This document shows, one piece after another, positions 23,992-33,664 of a stretch of DNA of 64,000 nucleotides. The notes under the pieces were generated by a model, which did no database searches, was not told where the DNA came from, and worked only from the letters and a program-made list of their open reading frames with translations. The position numbers and the translations under genes are program-made. Location: the NCBI RefSeq assembly GCF_001907235.1, contig NZ_MQVS01000003.1:186001-250000 (forward strand). The letters run 5' to 3'. The DNA is from Buchananella hordeovulneris. GTDB taxonomy: Bacteria > Actinomycetota > Actinomycetes > Actinomycetales > Actinomycetaceae. Position 1 is the stretch's first letter. Each line of letters opens with the position of its first letter.

Positions 23992-26900
23992 ATGCACCTT
24001 CGCACGCTGACGCTGCGCGGATTCAAATCCTTTGCATCCGCCACCACGTTGACCCTGGAACCGGGCATCACCTGCGTGGTGGGACCCAACGGGTCCGGCA
24101 AATCCAACGTGGTCGACGCGCTGGCGTGGGTGATGGGGGAGCAGGGCGCCAAGACCCTGCGGGGCGGGTCGATGGCCGACGTCATCTTCGCCGGCACGTC
24201 GGGCCGCTCCCCGCTGGGGCGGGCCGAAGTCGAGTTGACCATCGACAACTCCGACGGCGCCCTGCCCATCGACTATTCCGAGGTGACGATCGCCCGCACC
24301 CTGTTTCGGGGCGGGGCCTCGGAGTATCGCCTCAACGGTGCACCCTGCCGCCTGCTGGATATTCAGGAGCTGCTGAGCGACACCGGCATGGGGCGGCAGA
24401 TGCACGTCATCGTCGGGCAGGGGCAGCTGGATGCGGTGCTGCGGGCCAGCCCGGAGGAACGGCGCGCCTTCATTGAGGAAGCCGCCGGGGTGCTCAAGCA
24501 CCGGCGCCGCAAGGAGCGGGCGCTGCGGAAGCTGGATTCGATGGCGAGCAACATGGCGCGCGTGCGGGACCTGACCGGTGAGATCCGCCGCCAGCTCGGA
24601 CCGTTGGCGCGCCAGGCGCGGGCGGCTCGCTTGGCGGCCACCGTGCAGGCCCGGGTGCGGGACGCCAAGTCGCGGCTGCTGGCCGACGACCTCGTGCAGC
24701 TCGGGGCGCTCGTGGAGTCCGTGACGGGCGAGTTGGAGCAGTTGCGGGGCCGCCGCGCCGAGCTGGAAGAGCTACGCGGAGGCGTCAAGGGACAGCTGAC
24801 GCAGGCCGAGGCCGCCGCCCACGCCTCCGCCCCGGCGCTGCGGGCCGCCGACGAGCTGGTGGCCACGCTGGCGCAGCAGCGCGAACGGCTGGTGGGGTTG
24901 GGGCAGCTGGCGGGGGAGCGCGCCCGTACCCTGGCCGCCCCGGTGGGGGCCGCGCCGGGCACCGACCCGGAGGAGCTGGAGGCGCGCGCCGCCCAGGCCG
25001 CGCAGGAGGAGGCCGCCCTGGCGGCGGAGTTGGACGCGGCCCGCGCCGCCCTGACGCAAGCCGAACAGGCCCGGGCGGCGGCCAGCGACGCCGACGCCGC
25101 GGCCCGCCACGCCCAGGCCGAAGCGGCGCGCCAGCGTGCCGACCACCGCGAACACTTGGCCCGTCTGACCGGGGCGGCGGGTGCCGCCGCCTCCCGCCTG
25201 GAGGCCGCCGAGGGGGAGCACGCCCGCCTGACGGGCGCGGTGAGTGAGGCCGCCGCCCGCCTGGCGGCCGCCCAGGCCGAGATAGCAGCCGCCGGGGATG
25301 GCGCCCTCGCCGCCGATTCTTCCTTCGCCGCCGCGCGCGAGCAGGCCTTGACCGTGCTGGCGGACGCGGAGGCCACCGCCCGCCAGGCCGCCAGCGCGGT
25401 GGCCGCGACGCGGGCCGACAAGGCCCGTTGGGACTCGCGCCGCGACGCGCTCGCCCTGACCCTGGACCCCCAGGACTCCACCGGTACGGTGGCCGCCGCC
25501 TCCGCTGCCTACCGGGGGCGCTTCGCCGAGTTCGTGGCCATCGCGGCCGGGTGGGAGGACGCGGTCGCCGGAGCGCTCGGGGCGGTGGCCGACGCCGCCG
25601 TGCTTACCTCCCTGACGGCGGCCGTCGACGCGGTGCGTGCGGCCCAGGCCGACGACGCCGCGGCCCGGCTGGTGGTCGCCGAGCCGGAGACTGGCGGGGA
25701 CCCAGACACGGCCGCGGATGCGGCGGGCGGAGCCCGGACAGCGGGCGGTACGGACGGGGGCACGGAGGCGGCCGGGCCGGAAGGCGCGCAGGGCCGCGGG
25801 ACCGGCGGGACGTGGGGTGGCGCAGTGGCCGGGCCGGACGGCGCGTCGGCCGAGGGAGCGGCAAATGCGGGAGCCCAAGCGGGGCCGACCGAACTGCCAG
25901 CGCTGCCCGCCGGGGTGAGTCCCAACGAGGCCTGCTGGGCGCTGGCCGCCGTGCGGCCCGCCCCGGCGGTGGCGGGCCTGGTCGGCGAACTGCTGGCCGA
26001 CACCCTGCTGGTGGCAGACCTCGCCACGGCCCGCGACCTGGTGGCCGCCGGGCAGGTGCGGCGCGCAGTAACGCGGCGCGGGGACGTCGTCGGCGTCCGC
26101 TTCGTGCACGGGCAAGGTGCCCAGGCGGGCTCCTCCGCCCTGGCCCGCCAGGCCGCCTACACCGAGGCCGGGCGGGAGGCAGAGCTTGCCGCCACCCGCG
26201 CGAGCGAGGCACTGGCCGCGCAGACCGCCGCCAACCAGGCCCTGGAGGCGGCCCGCGCCGCCGCCGAGGAGGCCCTGCGGGCGCTGCGGGCCCACGATGC
26301 TGCCCTGGCCGCCCAGGCGGAGGCCGCCGCCAAGCGCGGGGCGGCCGCCAAATCCGCGCAGGCTGAGCAGGAACGTGCGGAGGCCGCCGCGGCGCGCTCG
26401 GCGGCCCAGTTGACCTCCCTGCGCCAGGCCGCGACCGCCGCCCGGGAGCTGCTTGCCGAGGCCGAGGCCCACCCGCCGGTGACCGACGACGCCACCGACG
26501 CCCACCGGGAGCACACCCGCGCGGCCCTGGCCGCCGCCCACCAGGCCGAAACCGAGGCCCGCCTAGCGCTCCGCACCCTGGAGGAACGCGTCGGGCACTC
26601 CAGCGGGCGCGCCGACGCCCTGCGGGCCGCCGCCCGCAAGGAACGCGCCGCCCGGGAGGAAACCCGGCGGCGCGAACAGCTGCGCCTGGCCCGGCTGTCG
26701 GTGGCCCAGGACGTCGCCGAGCAGGCGGGCCTGGCGGCCGCGGCGGCAGAAACCTCGCTGCAGCTGGCGCAGGCCCGCCGGGCCGAAGTGGAGGCCGCCA
26801 CCGCAGGCACCGGCGCCGAAATCGAACGCCTGCGCCGCGACCTGGAGGCCGTCAACGAGGAACTGGCCGCGGTGACCGACGCCGTGCACCGGGACGAGAT

Positions 26901-27735
26901 CGTGCTGGCGGAGCATGCGCTGCGGCACGAGCAGCTGGTGGGTCGCGCCCACGACGAGCTGTCCGTCACCCCCGAGGTGCTGATCGAGGAGTACGGCCCG
27001 CATACCCTGGTGCCGCTGCTGGCGGACGAGGGGGCGGAGGAACAAAAGGGCCAGCCCTACGTGCGCAGCGAAGTGGAGGCCATGCTGACCAAGGCCGAGA
27101 AGCAGCTGGCGCGCCTGGGCACCGTCAACCCGCTAGCCCTGGAGGAGCACGCCGCGCTGGAGGAACGGCACACCTTCCTCACCGAGCAGCTAGCGGACCT
27201 GGAGCGTTCCCAGGCCGATCTAATGCGCATCATTAGTGAGGTCGATGCCACTGTCCAAACGATCTTCGCCGAGGCCTTCGCCGATACTGCTGCCGCCTTC
27301 GATCAGGTCTTTCCCCGCCTCTTCCCGGGCGGTAAGGGCAAACTCTTTCTCACCGATCCGGACGATATCTTGACCACCGGCGTCGAGATAGAGGCCCGCC
27401 CGGCGGGCAAGCGCGTCGGGCGCTTGTCGCTGCTGTCCGGCGGGGAGCGCTCCCTGGCGGCCGTGGCTCTCTTAGTGTCGATCTTCATGGCCCGCCCCAG
27501 CCCTTTCTACGTCATGGATGAGGTCGAGGCCGCCTTGGACGACGCCAACCTGGGGCGCCTTTTGGACATCTTTGGCCAGCTGCGGGAACGCAGTCAGCTC
27601 ATCGTCGTCACCCACCAAAAACGGACGATGGAGATCGCGGACGCCCTGTACGGGGTGACCATGAAAGAGGGCGTCACCCAGGTCGTTTCCCAACGCCTGG
27701 CGGCCCGGCCCGCCCCGGCCGCGCCCGGCGAATAA
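23992..27735 (+). CDS. smc: Chromosome segregation protein Smc
   Basis: A 1247-residue SMC ATPase that organises and segregates the chromosome. The N-terminal head has MHLRTLTLRGFKSFASATTL and Walker A GPNGSGKSN (residues 32-40). Long coiled coils surround a central hinge. The C-terminal head has LSLLSGGERSLAAVALL and Walker B FYVMDEVEAALDDAN. The coiled coils are extremely Ala/Glu/Arg-rich. Residues about 563-640 form a Gly/Ala/Thr/Asp-rich low-complexity insert inside the hinge, which is unusual. It is the first gene of the classic smc / ftsY / ffh neighbourhood. Confidence 0.97.
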   Translation: MHLRTLTLRGFKSFASATTLTLEPGITCVVGPNGSGKSNVVDALAWVMGEQGAKTLRGGSMADVIFAGTSGRSPLGRAEVELTIDNSDGALPIDYSEVTIARTLFRGGASEYRLNGAPCRLLDIQELLSDTGMGRQMHVIVGQGQLDAVLRASPEERRAFIEEAAGVLKHRRRKERALRKLDSMASNMARVRDLTGEIRRQLGPLARQARAARLAATVQARVRDAKSRLLADDLVQLGALVESVTGELEQLRGRRAELEELRGGVKGQLTQAEAAAHASAPALRAADELVATLAQQRERLVGLGQLAGERARTLAAPVGAAPGTDPEELEARAAQAAQEEAALAAELDAARAALTQAEQARAAASDADAAARHAQAEAARQRADHREHLARLTGAAGAAASRLEAAEGEHARLTGAVSEAAARLAAAQAEIAAAGDGALAADSSFAAAREQALTVLADAEATARQAASAVAATRADKARWDSRRDALALTLDPQDSTGTVAAASAAYRGRFAEFVAIAAGWEDAVAGALGAVADAAVLTSLTAAVDAVRAAQADDAAARLVVAEPETGGDPDTAADAAGGARTAGGTDGGTEAAGPEGAQGRGTGGTWGGAVAGPDGASAEGAANAGAQAGPTELPALPAGVSPNEACWALAAVRPAPAVAGLVGELLADTLLVADLATARDLVAAGQVRRAVTRRGDVVGVRFVHGQGAQAGSSALARQAAYTEAGREAELAATRASEALAAQTAANQALEAARAAAEEALRALRAHDAALAAQAEAAAKRGAAAKSAQAEQERAEAAAARSAAQLTSLRQAATAARELLAEAEAHPPVTDDATDAHREHTRAALAAAHQAETEARLALRTLEERVGHSSGRADALRAAARKERAAREETRRREQLRLARLSVAQDVAEQAGLAAAAAETSLQLAQARRAEVEAATAGTGAEIERLRRDLEAVNEELAAVTDAVHRDEIVLAEHALRHEQLVGRAHDELSVTPEVLIEEYGPHTLVPLLADEGAEEQKGQPYVRSEVEAMLTKAEKQLARLGTVNPLALEEHAALEERHTFLTEQLADLERSQADLMRIISEVDATVQTIFAEAFADTAAAFDQVFPRLFPGGKGKLFLTDPDDILTTGVEIEARPAGKRVGRLSLLSGGERSLAAVALLVSIFMARPSPFYVMDEVEAALDDANLGRLLDIFGQLRERSQLIVVTHQKRTMEIADALYGVTMKEGVTQVVSQRLAARPAPAAPGE

Positions 27736-27825
27736 AGCCCCTAAGCGGCCCCAGATAATTCCCAGTTTTTGCATTTCGGCGCGGATATATCGAACTCGGG
27801 TCGCTAAAGATGCGATTATGTATTC

Positions 27826-29316
27826 ATGCCACACTGGTTATGGATCCTGCTTGTGTTGGTCGTGCTCGGCGTTGTCGGTCTGCTTGTTTGGCGAGGCCGC
27901 CGGGTGGAAGACACCACCGCCGGACACGTCCCCAGCGGGCTGCTGGACTCTCCGCAGCCCGAAGAATCTGCCGTCCCTGCGGCCCCCGCGGCCCCGGCAG
28001 TAGTCGAGGAAGAGGCCACCGAGTCGCAGCTCGGTGATGACTTCGGCGACGATCTGCCGCCCGTGCCCATCACCGGGTCCATCGACACCGAGTCGGTGCG
28101 CGAGCGCCTTGCCACGGCGTTGACCGCGTCGGAGGAAACCGACCACAGCGACCATTTCGCTCCCGGGCGGCGGTCCAGTGGGCGCGTCGGCGTGCACGCC
28201 GCCGGGCGGGCAGCTGACAGCGAGCCAGAAGAGGAACCGGAAGTCACCTCGCTCAGCGAGCTGCTCGATGCGAATGTGGAATACGGTTCCGGTTACCTGG
28301 GCGGGGAGTCCCTGGAGGTGCGGGCATTGGCGGCACGCGAGGCCTTCGCCCGGCGCAAGGCCGAGCGGGCCGGACTGGCCGCGGCCCGCGAGGAGGCAGC
28401 GCTGCGGGCCGCCGAGCAGGAGGGTTCCTCAGCGGCCGCGCGTCTCGCCGAGCGCTACCAGGCCGCCAAGCAGCGCGCGGAGGAAGCCGCCGGGAAGGCG
28501 CGGGAGGCCACTCAACGCATGCTGCACGCGCGCTCCAAGCTGGATGGGGTGCCCGCCGACGCCGCCCAACCCACGTTCGAGACGGAGGACGCTTCCGACG
28601 CCCCGCCCGCCTGGGTGGACAGCGAATCGGCCGCGCGGCTAGCTGAAAGGGGCAAGGAGCTCGCGGAGAAGGGGCGGGAACTGGCGGCCCGGAGTTGGGG
28701 GGCCACACGCCGCATCAGCGGCAAGGTCGGGGAACTGGCCACCGAAACGGTCGGCATGGTCCGGCCCCGGGGGCGGGACGGCGATGACGCCCTGCGGGAG
28801 AGCGCGGGGGCAGCGAAGAACTCCCAGCAGCCCGCCAGCATCGATCCGCCCCGCACGCGACGGGAGATGAAGGCCCGCGGGGAGGGCCCCTTCACCCCAC
28901 CGATCGGGGTGGCCGTGCCCGAGTTCTCGGGCCTGCCACTGCCGGTGGTGCCCGCGGTGCCGCTCACCCCGGCCCAGGCGCGGGCCGCCGAGGCGCTGCT
29001 GCAAGCCAGCGACAACAACCTCCCGGCCACCACGCGGCGGGAGATGAAGGCCCGCGGGGAGGGCCCCTTCACCCCGCCGGTGGGAATGCCGGTGACCGTG
29101 CTCGAACAGGGGGCCGCCGACGCCCCCAGCTCGGCTCAGCTCTTGCCCGTCCGGTTGACGGCGGGCCAGCTGGCCCGGGCCGCGCGGGCCGCGTGGGAGG
29201 CGGGCGATGTCGAGCCGCCGCTGCGTGCGGACGGCCGCAACGGCGGGCGCAAGCGGGCGCTGTTGGTGCGGCACTTGCGGCGCCAGGCCCTCACCCAGGA
29301 ACTCTTGACCTGGTAG
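27826..29316 (+). CDS. Membrane-anchored protein with repeated RREMKARGEGPFTPP motif, unknown function
   Basis: A 496-residue protein with an N-terminal transmembrane helix (WLWILLVLVVLGVVGLLVW) and a large, probably cytoplasmic, charged region. Residues 145-235 are a coiled-coil-like Ala/Glu/Arg stretch. A near-exact repeat TRREMKARGEGPFTPP occurs near residues 344 and 403. No enzyme motif is seen. The gene sits between smc and ftsY, where an envelope or cell-division role is plausible, but nothing in the sequence proves it. Confidence 0.8.
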   Translation: MPHWLWILLVLVVLGVVGLLVWRGRRVEDTTAGHVPSGLLDSPQPEESAVPAAPAAPAVVEEEATESQLGDDFGDDLPPVPITGSIDTESVRERLATALTASEETDHSDHFAPGRRSSGRVGVHAAGRAADSEPEEEPEVTSLSELLDANVEYGSGYLGGESLEVRALAAREAFARRKAERAGLAAAREEAALRAAEQEGSSAAARLAERYQAAKQRAEEAAGKAREATQRMLHARSKLDGVPADAAQPTFETEDASDAPPAWVDSESAARLAERGKELAEKGRELAARSWGATRRISGKVGELATETVGMVRPRGRDGDDALRESAGAAKNSQQPASIDPPRTRREMKARGEGPFTPPIGVAVPEFSGLPLPVVPAVPLTPAQARAAEALLQASDNNLPATTRREMKARGEGPFTPPVGMPVTVLEQGAADAPSSAQLLPVRLTAGQLARAARAAWEAGDVEPPLRADGRNGGRKRALLVRHLRRQALTQELLTW

Positions 29317-29407
29317 GGGCAGACAAGCGAGTGGGGGTGCGGCTGGAGGGCCGCGCCGCTGGCCGGGCCCGCCGGGCGGCGCGGACCAGTGATGGCATGA
29401 TGGAAAC

Positions 29408-30550
29408 ATGACGACTGAACTCTGGATTGGCCTCGGGATCCTCGTGGCGCTGGTGGCGGTGGCGCTGTTCTTCTTCGCCCGCAAACGTTCCACCCCACCG
29501 ACCCGGCCCACCACCCCGACCTCGCCCACCCCGGCCGCGCCGTCGCGCCCCACGCCCGGCACCGAGCCCGCGGCGGGCCCGGAGCCCGGCTCCGCGCCGC
29601 TGGTGGAGCGGCCTGAGGCACTGCCCACCCGCATGCAGCGCCTGCGCGCCCGCCTGGCGGGGGCCGGGCCGCTCGGCACGGCCATCCTGTCGGTGCTCTC
29701 GCGCGGCAACCTGACGGAGCGCGACTGGGAAGAGATCGAGGAGGTGCTGCTGACGGCCGACGTCGGCCTGGAAGCCACCCAAGAGCTCATGGCCACGCTG
29801 CGCACCCGCGCCAAGGTCATCGGCACCCAGGATCCGCAGGTGGTGCGGGCGGCGCTGCGGGAGGAGCTGCTGCGGCTCGTCCAACCCGAGATGGATCGCT
29901 CCCTCAACCTGGAGCCCGTGGTGGACGAGACCGGGGCGCGCCACCCGGCCACGATCCTCGTCGTCGGCGTCAACGGCACCGGCAAGACCACGACCATCGG
30001 CAAGCTGGCGCGCGTCCTGGTGGCCGACGGTCGCAGCGTGCTGCTGGGGGCGGCCGACACCTTCCGGGCCGCCGCGGCCGAGCAGTTGACCACCTGGGCC
30101 GGGAGGGTCGGGGTGGACGTGGTGGCCGCCGACCGTGACGGCGCTGACCCCGCCTCCGTCGCCTTCGAAGCGGTCAAGCGGGGCCGCGAGCAGGGCGTGG
30201 ACGTCGTCGTGGTGGACACCGCCGGCCGGTTGCAAAACAAGAGTGGGCTGATGGACGAGCTCGGCAAAGTCAAGCGGGTCATGGCCCGCCAGGCCCCGGT
30301 GCGGGAAGTGCTGCTGGTGTTGGACGCCACCACCGGGCAAAACGGCATGCGCCAGGCGCAGGTTTTCTCCGAGGTGGCGGAGGTGACCGGCATCGTGCTG
30401 ACCAAGCTCGATGGCTCGGCCAAGGGCGGCATCGTGGTCTCGGTGCAACGGGAGCTGGGGGTGCCGGTGAAGTTTGTGGGCCTAGGGGAGGGCGCCGACG
30501 ATCTGGCCCCCTTCGACCCGGAAGCGTTCGTCGACGCGCTTATCGGCTAA
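29408..30550 (+). CDS. ftsY: Signal recognition particle receptor FtsY
   Basis: A 380-residue SRP GTPase that docks SRP-ribosome complexes at the membrane. It has an N-terminal membrane helix (LGILVALVAVALFFFA), a short Pro/Thr linker, the N domain, and a G domain with GVNGTGKTTTIGKLA, DTFRAAAAEQL, DTAGRLQNK, LDATTGQNG and TKLDGSAKGG. The presence of a true transmembrane segment rather than only an acidic A domain is usual in Actinobacteria. The stop at 30550 is 68 bases before ffh. Confidence 0.97.
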   Translation: MTTELWIGLGILVALVAVALFFFARKRSTPPTRPTTPTSPTPAAPSRPTPGTEPAAGPEPGSAPLVERPEALPTRMQRLRARLAGAGPLGTAILSVLSRGNLTERDWEEIEEVLLTADVGLEATQELMATLRTRAKVIGTQDPQVVRAALREELLRLVQPEMDRSLNLEPVVDETGARHPATILVVGVNGTGKTTTIGKLARVLVADGRSVLLGAADTFRAAAAEQLTTWAGRVGVDVVAADRDGADPASVAFEAVKRGREQGVDVVVVDTAGRLQNKSGLMDELGKVKRVMARQAPVREVLLVLDATTGQNGMRQAQVFSEVAEVTGIVLTKLDGSAKGGIVVSVQRELGVPVKFVGLGEGADDLAPFDPEAFVDALIG

Positions 30551-30618
30551 GAGTCCAGTTGGCGGGCAACGGTATCCTTACAGATGCCCCTGCCCCTACC
30601 TAGCGAGGTTCCTTTCAA

Positions 30619-32199
30619 GTGTTCGACAAGTTTTCTGACCGGCTGACAGAAACCTTCCGCACTCTGCGCGGCAAGGGCAGGCTCTCGGAGGCCGACGTTG
30701 ACGCCACCGTGGCCGACATTCGGCGGGCCCTGCTGGACGCCGACGTCGCCCTGCCCGTGGTGCGTGACTTCACCGACAAGGTGCGTGAGCGGGCCTACGA
30801 GGCCACGCGCTCCAAGGCGCTCAAGCCCGGGCAGCAGGTCGTCAAGATCGTGCACGAGGAACTCGTGGAGATCCTCGGTGGCCAGTCCCGCGACCTCAAC
30901 CTCGACGGCCGCCCGGCCATCATCATGCTGGCCGGTCTGCAGGGTGCCGGGAAGACGACCCTGGCGGGCAAGCTGGCCCACTGGCTGCGCGGTCAGGGTC
31001 GCAGCCCGCTGCTGATCGCCGCCGACCTGCAGCGCCCCAACGCCGTCACCCAGCTGCAGGTGGTTGGTGAACGCGCCGGGGTGGACGTGTGGGCCCCCGA
31101 GCCGGGCAACGGCGTCGGCGACCCCGTCGCCGTGGCCCGCTCCGGGCTGAACCAGGCGTGGGTCGGTGGCAACGACGTCGTCATCGTCGACACCGCCGGC
31201 CGCCTCGGCGTGGACGAAGAAATGATGGATCAGGCGCGCCGCATCCGCGACGCCGTCCAGCCGCAAGAAATCCTCTTCGTGCTCGACGCCATGATCGGGC
31301 AGGACGCCGTCAACACGGCCACCGCTTTCCGCGACGGTGTTGGCTTCACCGGGGTGGTGCTGACTAAGCTTGACGGCGACGCCCGCGGTGGGGCGGCCCT
31401 GTCCGTGCGGGGCGTGACCGGCGCCCCCGTCCTGTTCGCCTCCACCGGGGAGGGCCTGGAGGACTTCGAGCGCTTCCACGCTGACCGCATGGCCGGTCGC
31501 ATTCTCGACATGGGGGATATCCTCACCCTCATCGAGCAGGCCGAGGCCAAGCTCGACCAGGAACAGGCCGCCGCCGACGCCGAGAAGCTGGCCCGCGGCG
31601 AATTCACTCTGGATGACTTCCTGCGGCAGCTGCAGCAGATCCGCAAGCTCGGCTCGATGAAGAAACTGCTCGGAATGCTGCCGGGCATGGGGCAGGCCCG
31701 CGAGGCGCTAGCCAACTTCGACGAGCGTGAAGTTGACCGGGTCGAGGCCATCGTGCGCTCCATGACACCCGCCGAGCGTGCCGACCTGTCGCTGCTCAAC
31801 GGCTCGCGCCGCGCCCGCATCGCCCGCGGTTCGGGCACCACCGTGCAGGAAGTCAAGAGCCTGGCCGAGCGCTTCGAGCAGGCCAAGAAGATGATGCAGG
31901 CCATGGGGCAGCGCGGCGGCGGCCTGGACGGCATGGGCCCGATGCCCGGGATGGGCTCCATGCCCGGCATGGGTAAGAAGTCCAAGGGCCGCATGGCGCC
32001 GAGCAAAAAGAAGTCGGGCGGGTCGAAAAAGGGCCGCTCCGGCAACCCCGCCAAGCGCGCCCAGCAGGAGCGCGACGCGGCCGCGCGCCGGGAGCTGAGC
32101 GGCACCGCCCCCCAAGGGGCAGCCTTCGGGTTGGACGCCCCGACCGGCTTCGGCAGCGGGGACATTCCCGACGACCTCGCCCGCTACCTGGGCCGCTAG
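30619..32199 (+). CDS. ffh: Signal recognition particle protein Ffh
   Basis: A 526-residue SRP54 homologue that binds signal sequences and 4.5S RNA and works with FtsY. It starts with GTG. The N domain leads to the G domain (LQGAGKTTLAGKLA, DTAGRLGVDEEMM, LDAMIGQDAV, TKLDGDARGGAA). The methionine-rich M domain follows (MKKLLGMLPGMGQ, then MQAMGQRGGGLDGMG) and ends in a Lys/Ser-rich tail. It is convergent with, and overlaps by 4 bases, the dehydrogenase gene on the other strand at a shared CTAG. Confidence 0.97.
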   Translation: MFDKFSDRLTETFRTLRGKGRLSEADVDATVADIRRALLDADVALPVVRDFTDKVRERAYEATRSKALKPGQQVVKIVHEELVEILGGQSRDLNLDGRPAIIMLAGLQGAGKTTLAGKLAHWLRGQGRSPLLIAADLQRPNAVTQLQVVGERAGVDVWAPEPGNGVGDPVAVARSGLNQAWVGGNDVVIVDTAGRLGVDEEMMDQARRIRDAVQPQEILFVLDAMIGQDAVNTATAFRDGVGFTGVVLTKLDGDARGGAALSVRGVTGAPVLFASTGEGLEDFERFHADRMAGRILDMGDILTLIEQAEAKLDQEQAAADAEKLARGEFTLDDFLRQLQQIRKLGSMKKLLGMLPGMGQAREALANFDEREVDRVEAIVRSMTPAERADLSLLNGSRRARIARGSGTTVQEVKSLAERFEQAKKMMQAMGQRGGGLDGMGPMPGMGSMPGMGKKSKGRMAPSKKKSGGSKKGRSGNPAKRAQQERDAAARRELSGTAPQGAAFGLDAPTGFGSGDIPDDLARYLGR

Positions 32200-32894
32200 T
32201 GCGGCCGGGCGGCGTCCCGCACGTCGCACACCGGCTGGGTCCCGAAGTCGGGGCGGCGGGCTAGGGCCAGCAGGGCGGCAGCCGCGGCGGCCGCGCTGGT
32301 CAGGCCGCCGGTGGCGTGCAGCTGCGTGAAGCGCTCCCGGTCCGGGAAGTCGCTGGCGCGCAGCGTCTCCTGCATCGCGGTGTCCACCACGCCCGGCGCG
32401 ATCGAACCCACCCGCACCCCCGGGAGTTGCTCGGCGGCCAGGGTGGCGGCGTGCGCATCGAGGGCGGCCTTCGTGGCGCAGTAGGTGGCCCATTCGGCGA
32501 CGGGGCGGCGGCCCGCCCCCGAGGAGACGTGCACGATAGTCGCGGGGACACCGGGGCGGCGCGCGGACAGCACGGCGGTGGTGAGCACGAGCGCAGCGGT
32601 GACGTTGAGGTGGACGGCGGCGGTGACGTCGGCGGCCGCCAACGCGGGACTCGGGCCGACCGGGGTGACGGTGCCCGCGTTGTTAATCAGCAGGACTTCC
32701 GTGGCCTGCCCGACGAAATTGGCCAGCTGCCCGGTGGCCAGCCAGGCGGCCAGCGCCGCGCCGTCGGCCAGGTCTACTTGCACTGGGCCGGACCGGGACA
32801 GACCAAGCACCTGCCAGCCCTCGGCCGCCAACTGGGTGCACAAGGCCGCGCCCAAACCGCGACTGGCCCCGGTGACGAGGGCGGCCCGGCTCAC
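32196..32894 (-). CDS. Short-chain dehydrogenase/reductase
   Basis: A 232-residue SDR enzyme with the NAD(P)-binding motif TGASRGLGAALC near residue 7, NNAGTVTP, a catalytic Ser (VSSGAG), and the YCATKAA tyrosine-lysine pair. The substrate is unknown. Compared with YciK-like SDRs it is of normal length. It overlaps the upstream methyltransferase stop by 4 bases (ATGA) and shares a CTAG stop overlap with ffh on the opposite strand. Confidence 0.92.
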   Translation of the reverse strand: MSRAALVTGASRGLGAALCTQLAAEGWQVLGLSRSGPVQVDLADGAALAAWLATGQLANFVGQATEVLLINNAGTVTPVGPSPALAAADVTAAVHLNVTAALVLTTAVLSARRPGVPATIVHVSSGAGRRPVAEWATYCATKAALDAHAATLAAEQLPGVRVGSIAPGVVDTAMQETLRASDFPDRERFTQLHATGGLTSAAAAAAALLALARRPDFGTQPVCDVRDAARPH

Positions 32895-33622
32895 CGGTTC
32901 TCACCCGCCGGGCCAGCAGCCAACCAGCAGCGGCTGCCCGCCAGCTGCCGGGCGGTAAAGCCCGCGGCGGCCAGCTCGGCGAGCACCGTCGGCGGCGGCG
33001 GATGCTCCACCTGGGTGCGCATGGTGGCGCGCTCGATCACCGTTTCGCCCGCGCAGGTTTCGTACGTCATCGTCCACTCCATAGTGTGCGGTCCGACGGG
33101 GGTGCCCGCGGCAGTGCCGCGATAGGTAAGCTCGCCCAGGCGGGCGCGCGCGAACTCGTAGGCGGGCACGGCAACTGGACTGTCCGGGGCCTGCAGGTCG
33201 AACAAGAACGGTCCAGCCAGCCGCGGCGCGAGCGCCCGGAACAGGGCAGGCCGCTGGTCTGGGTGCAGGTGCCCGAGCACGCCGAAGGCCAGCGCCCCGC
33301 TGAGTCGGGGTGGCAGGGGCGCGCTGGTGGCGTCCTCGGGGCGGATCGTCACGCGCGCGTGCAGGGCGGGCAAGCCCGCGAAACGGGCCAGGGCCAGGGC
33401 CCGCATCGCCGGGCTCGGCTCCAGACCCAACCCGTGCAGGTCCGGCACGGTCTGCAGGGCGTGGGCCAGCAGGTGACCAGAGCCGCAGCCGATATCCAGC
33501 AGGGGCCCGACCGTCGGGTCGATGACCGCCAGCAGCTGCGCCAGCGCCTCCTCCTGAGCGGGCCGGAAGGCGGCGGTGAGCAGGTCGTAGGTGGCGGCGG
33601 TGGCCGCGTAGTCGTCAACCAT
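32891..33622 (-). CDS. SAM-dependent methyltransferase
   Basis: A 243-residue class I methyltransferase. The ATG at 33622 (MVDDYAATAATYDLLTA) is favoured because family similarity begins there; the in-frame start at 33670 would overlap the divergent gene. The SAM site is LLDIGCGSGHLLA near residue 43, with an acidic residue at the end of the second strand (LGLEPSPAM). The substrate is unknown; the layout resembles small-molecule methyltransferases. It is coupled to the SDR gene downstream. Confidence 0.88.
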   Translation of the reverse strand: MVDDYAATAATYDLLTAAFRPAQEEALAQLLAVIDPTVGPLLDIGCGSGHLLAHALQTVPDLHGLGLEPSPAMRALALARFAGLPALHARVTIRPEDATSAPLPPRLSGALAFGVLGHLHPDQRPALFRALAPRLAGPFLFDLQAPDSPVAVPAYEFARARLGELTYRGTAAGTPVGPHTMEWTMTYETCAGETVIERATMRTQVEHPPPPTVLAELAAAGFTARQLAGSRCWLAAGPAGENR

Positions 33623-33664
33623 GTTTCCGACCCTAACTTGGTGACCACCCCGTAGGGTGAGGAC

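Noticed and set aside
24772-26541. Long minus-strand frame opposite smc
   Set aside because: Composition is typical of an antisense frame in very GC-rich DNA; smc is unambiguous.
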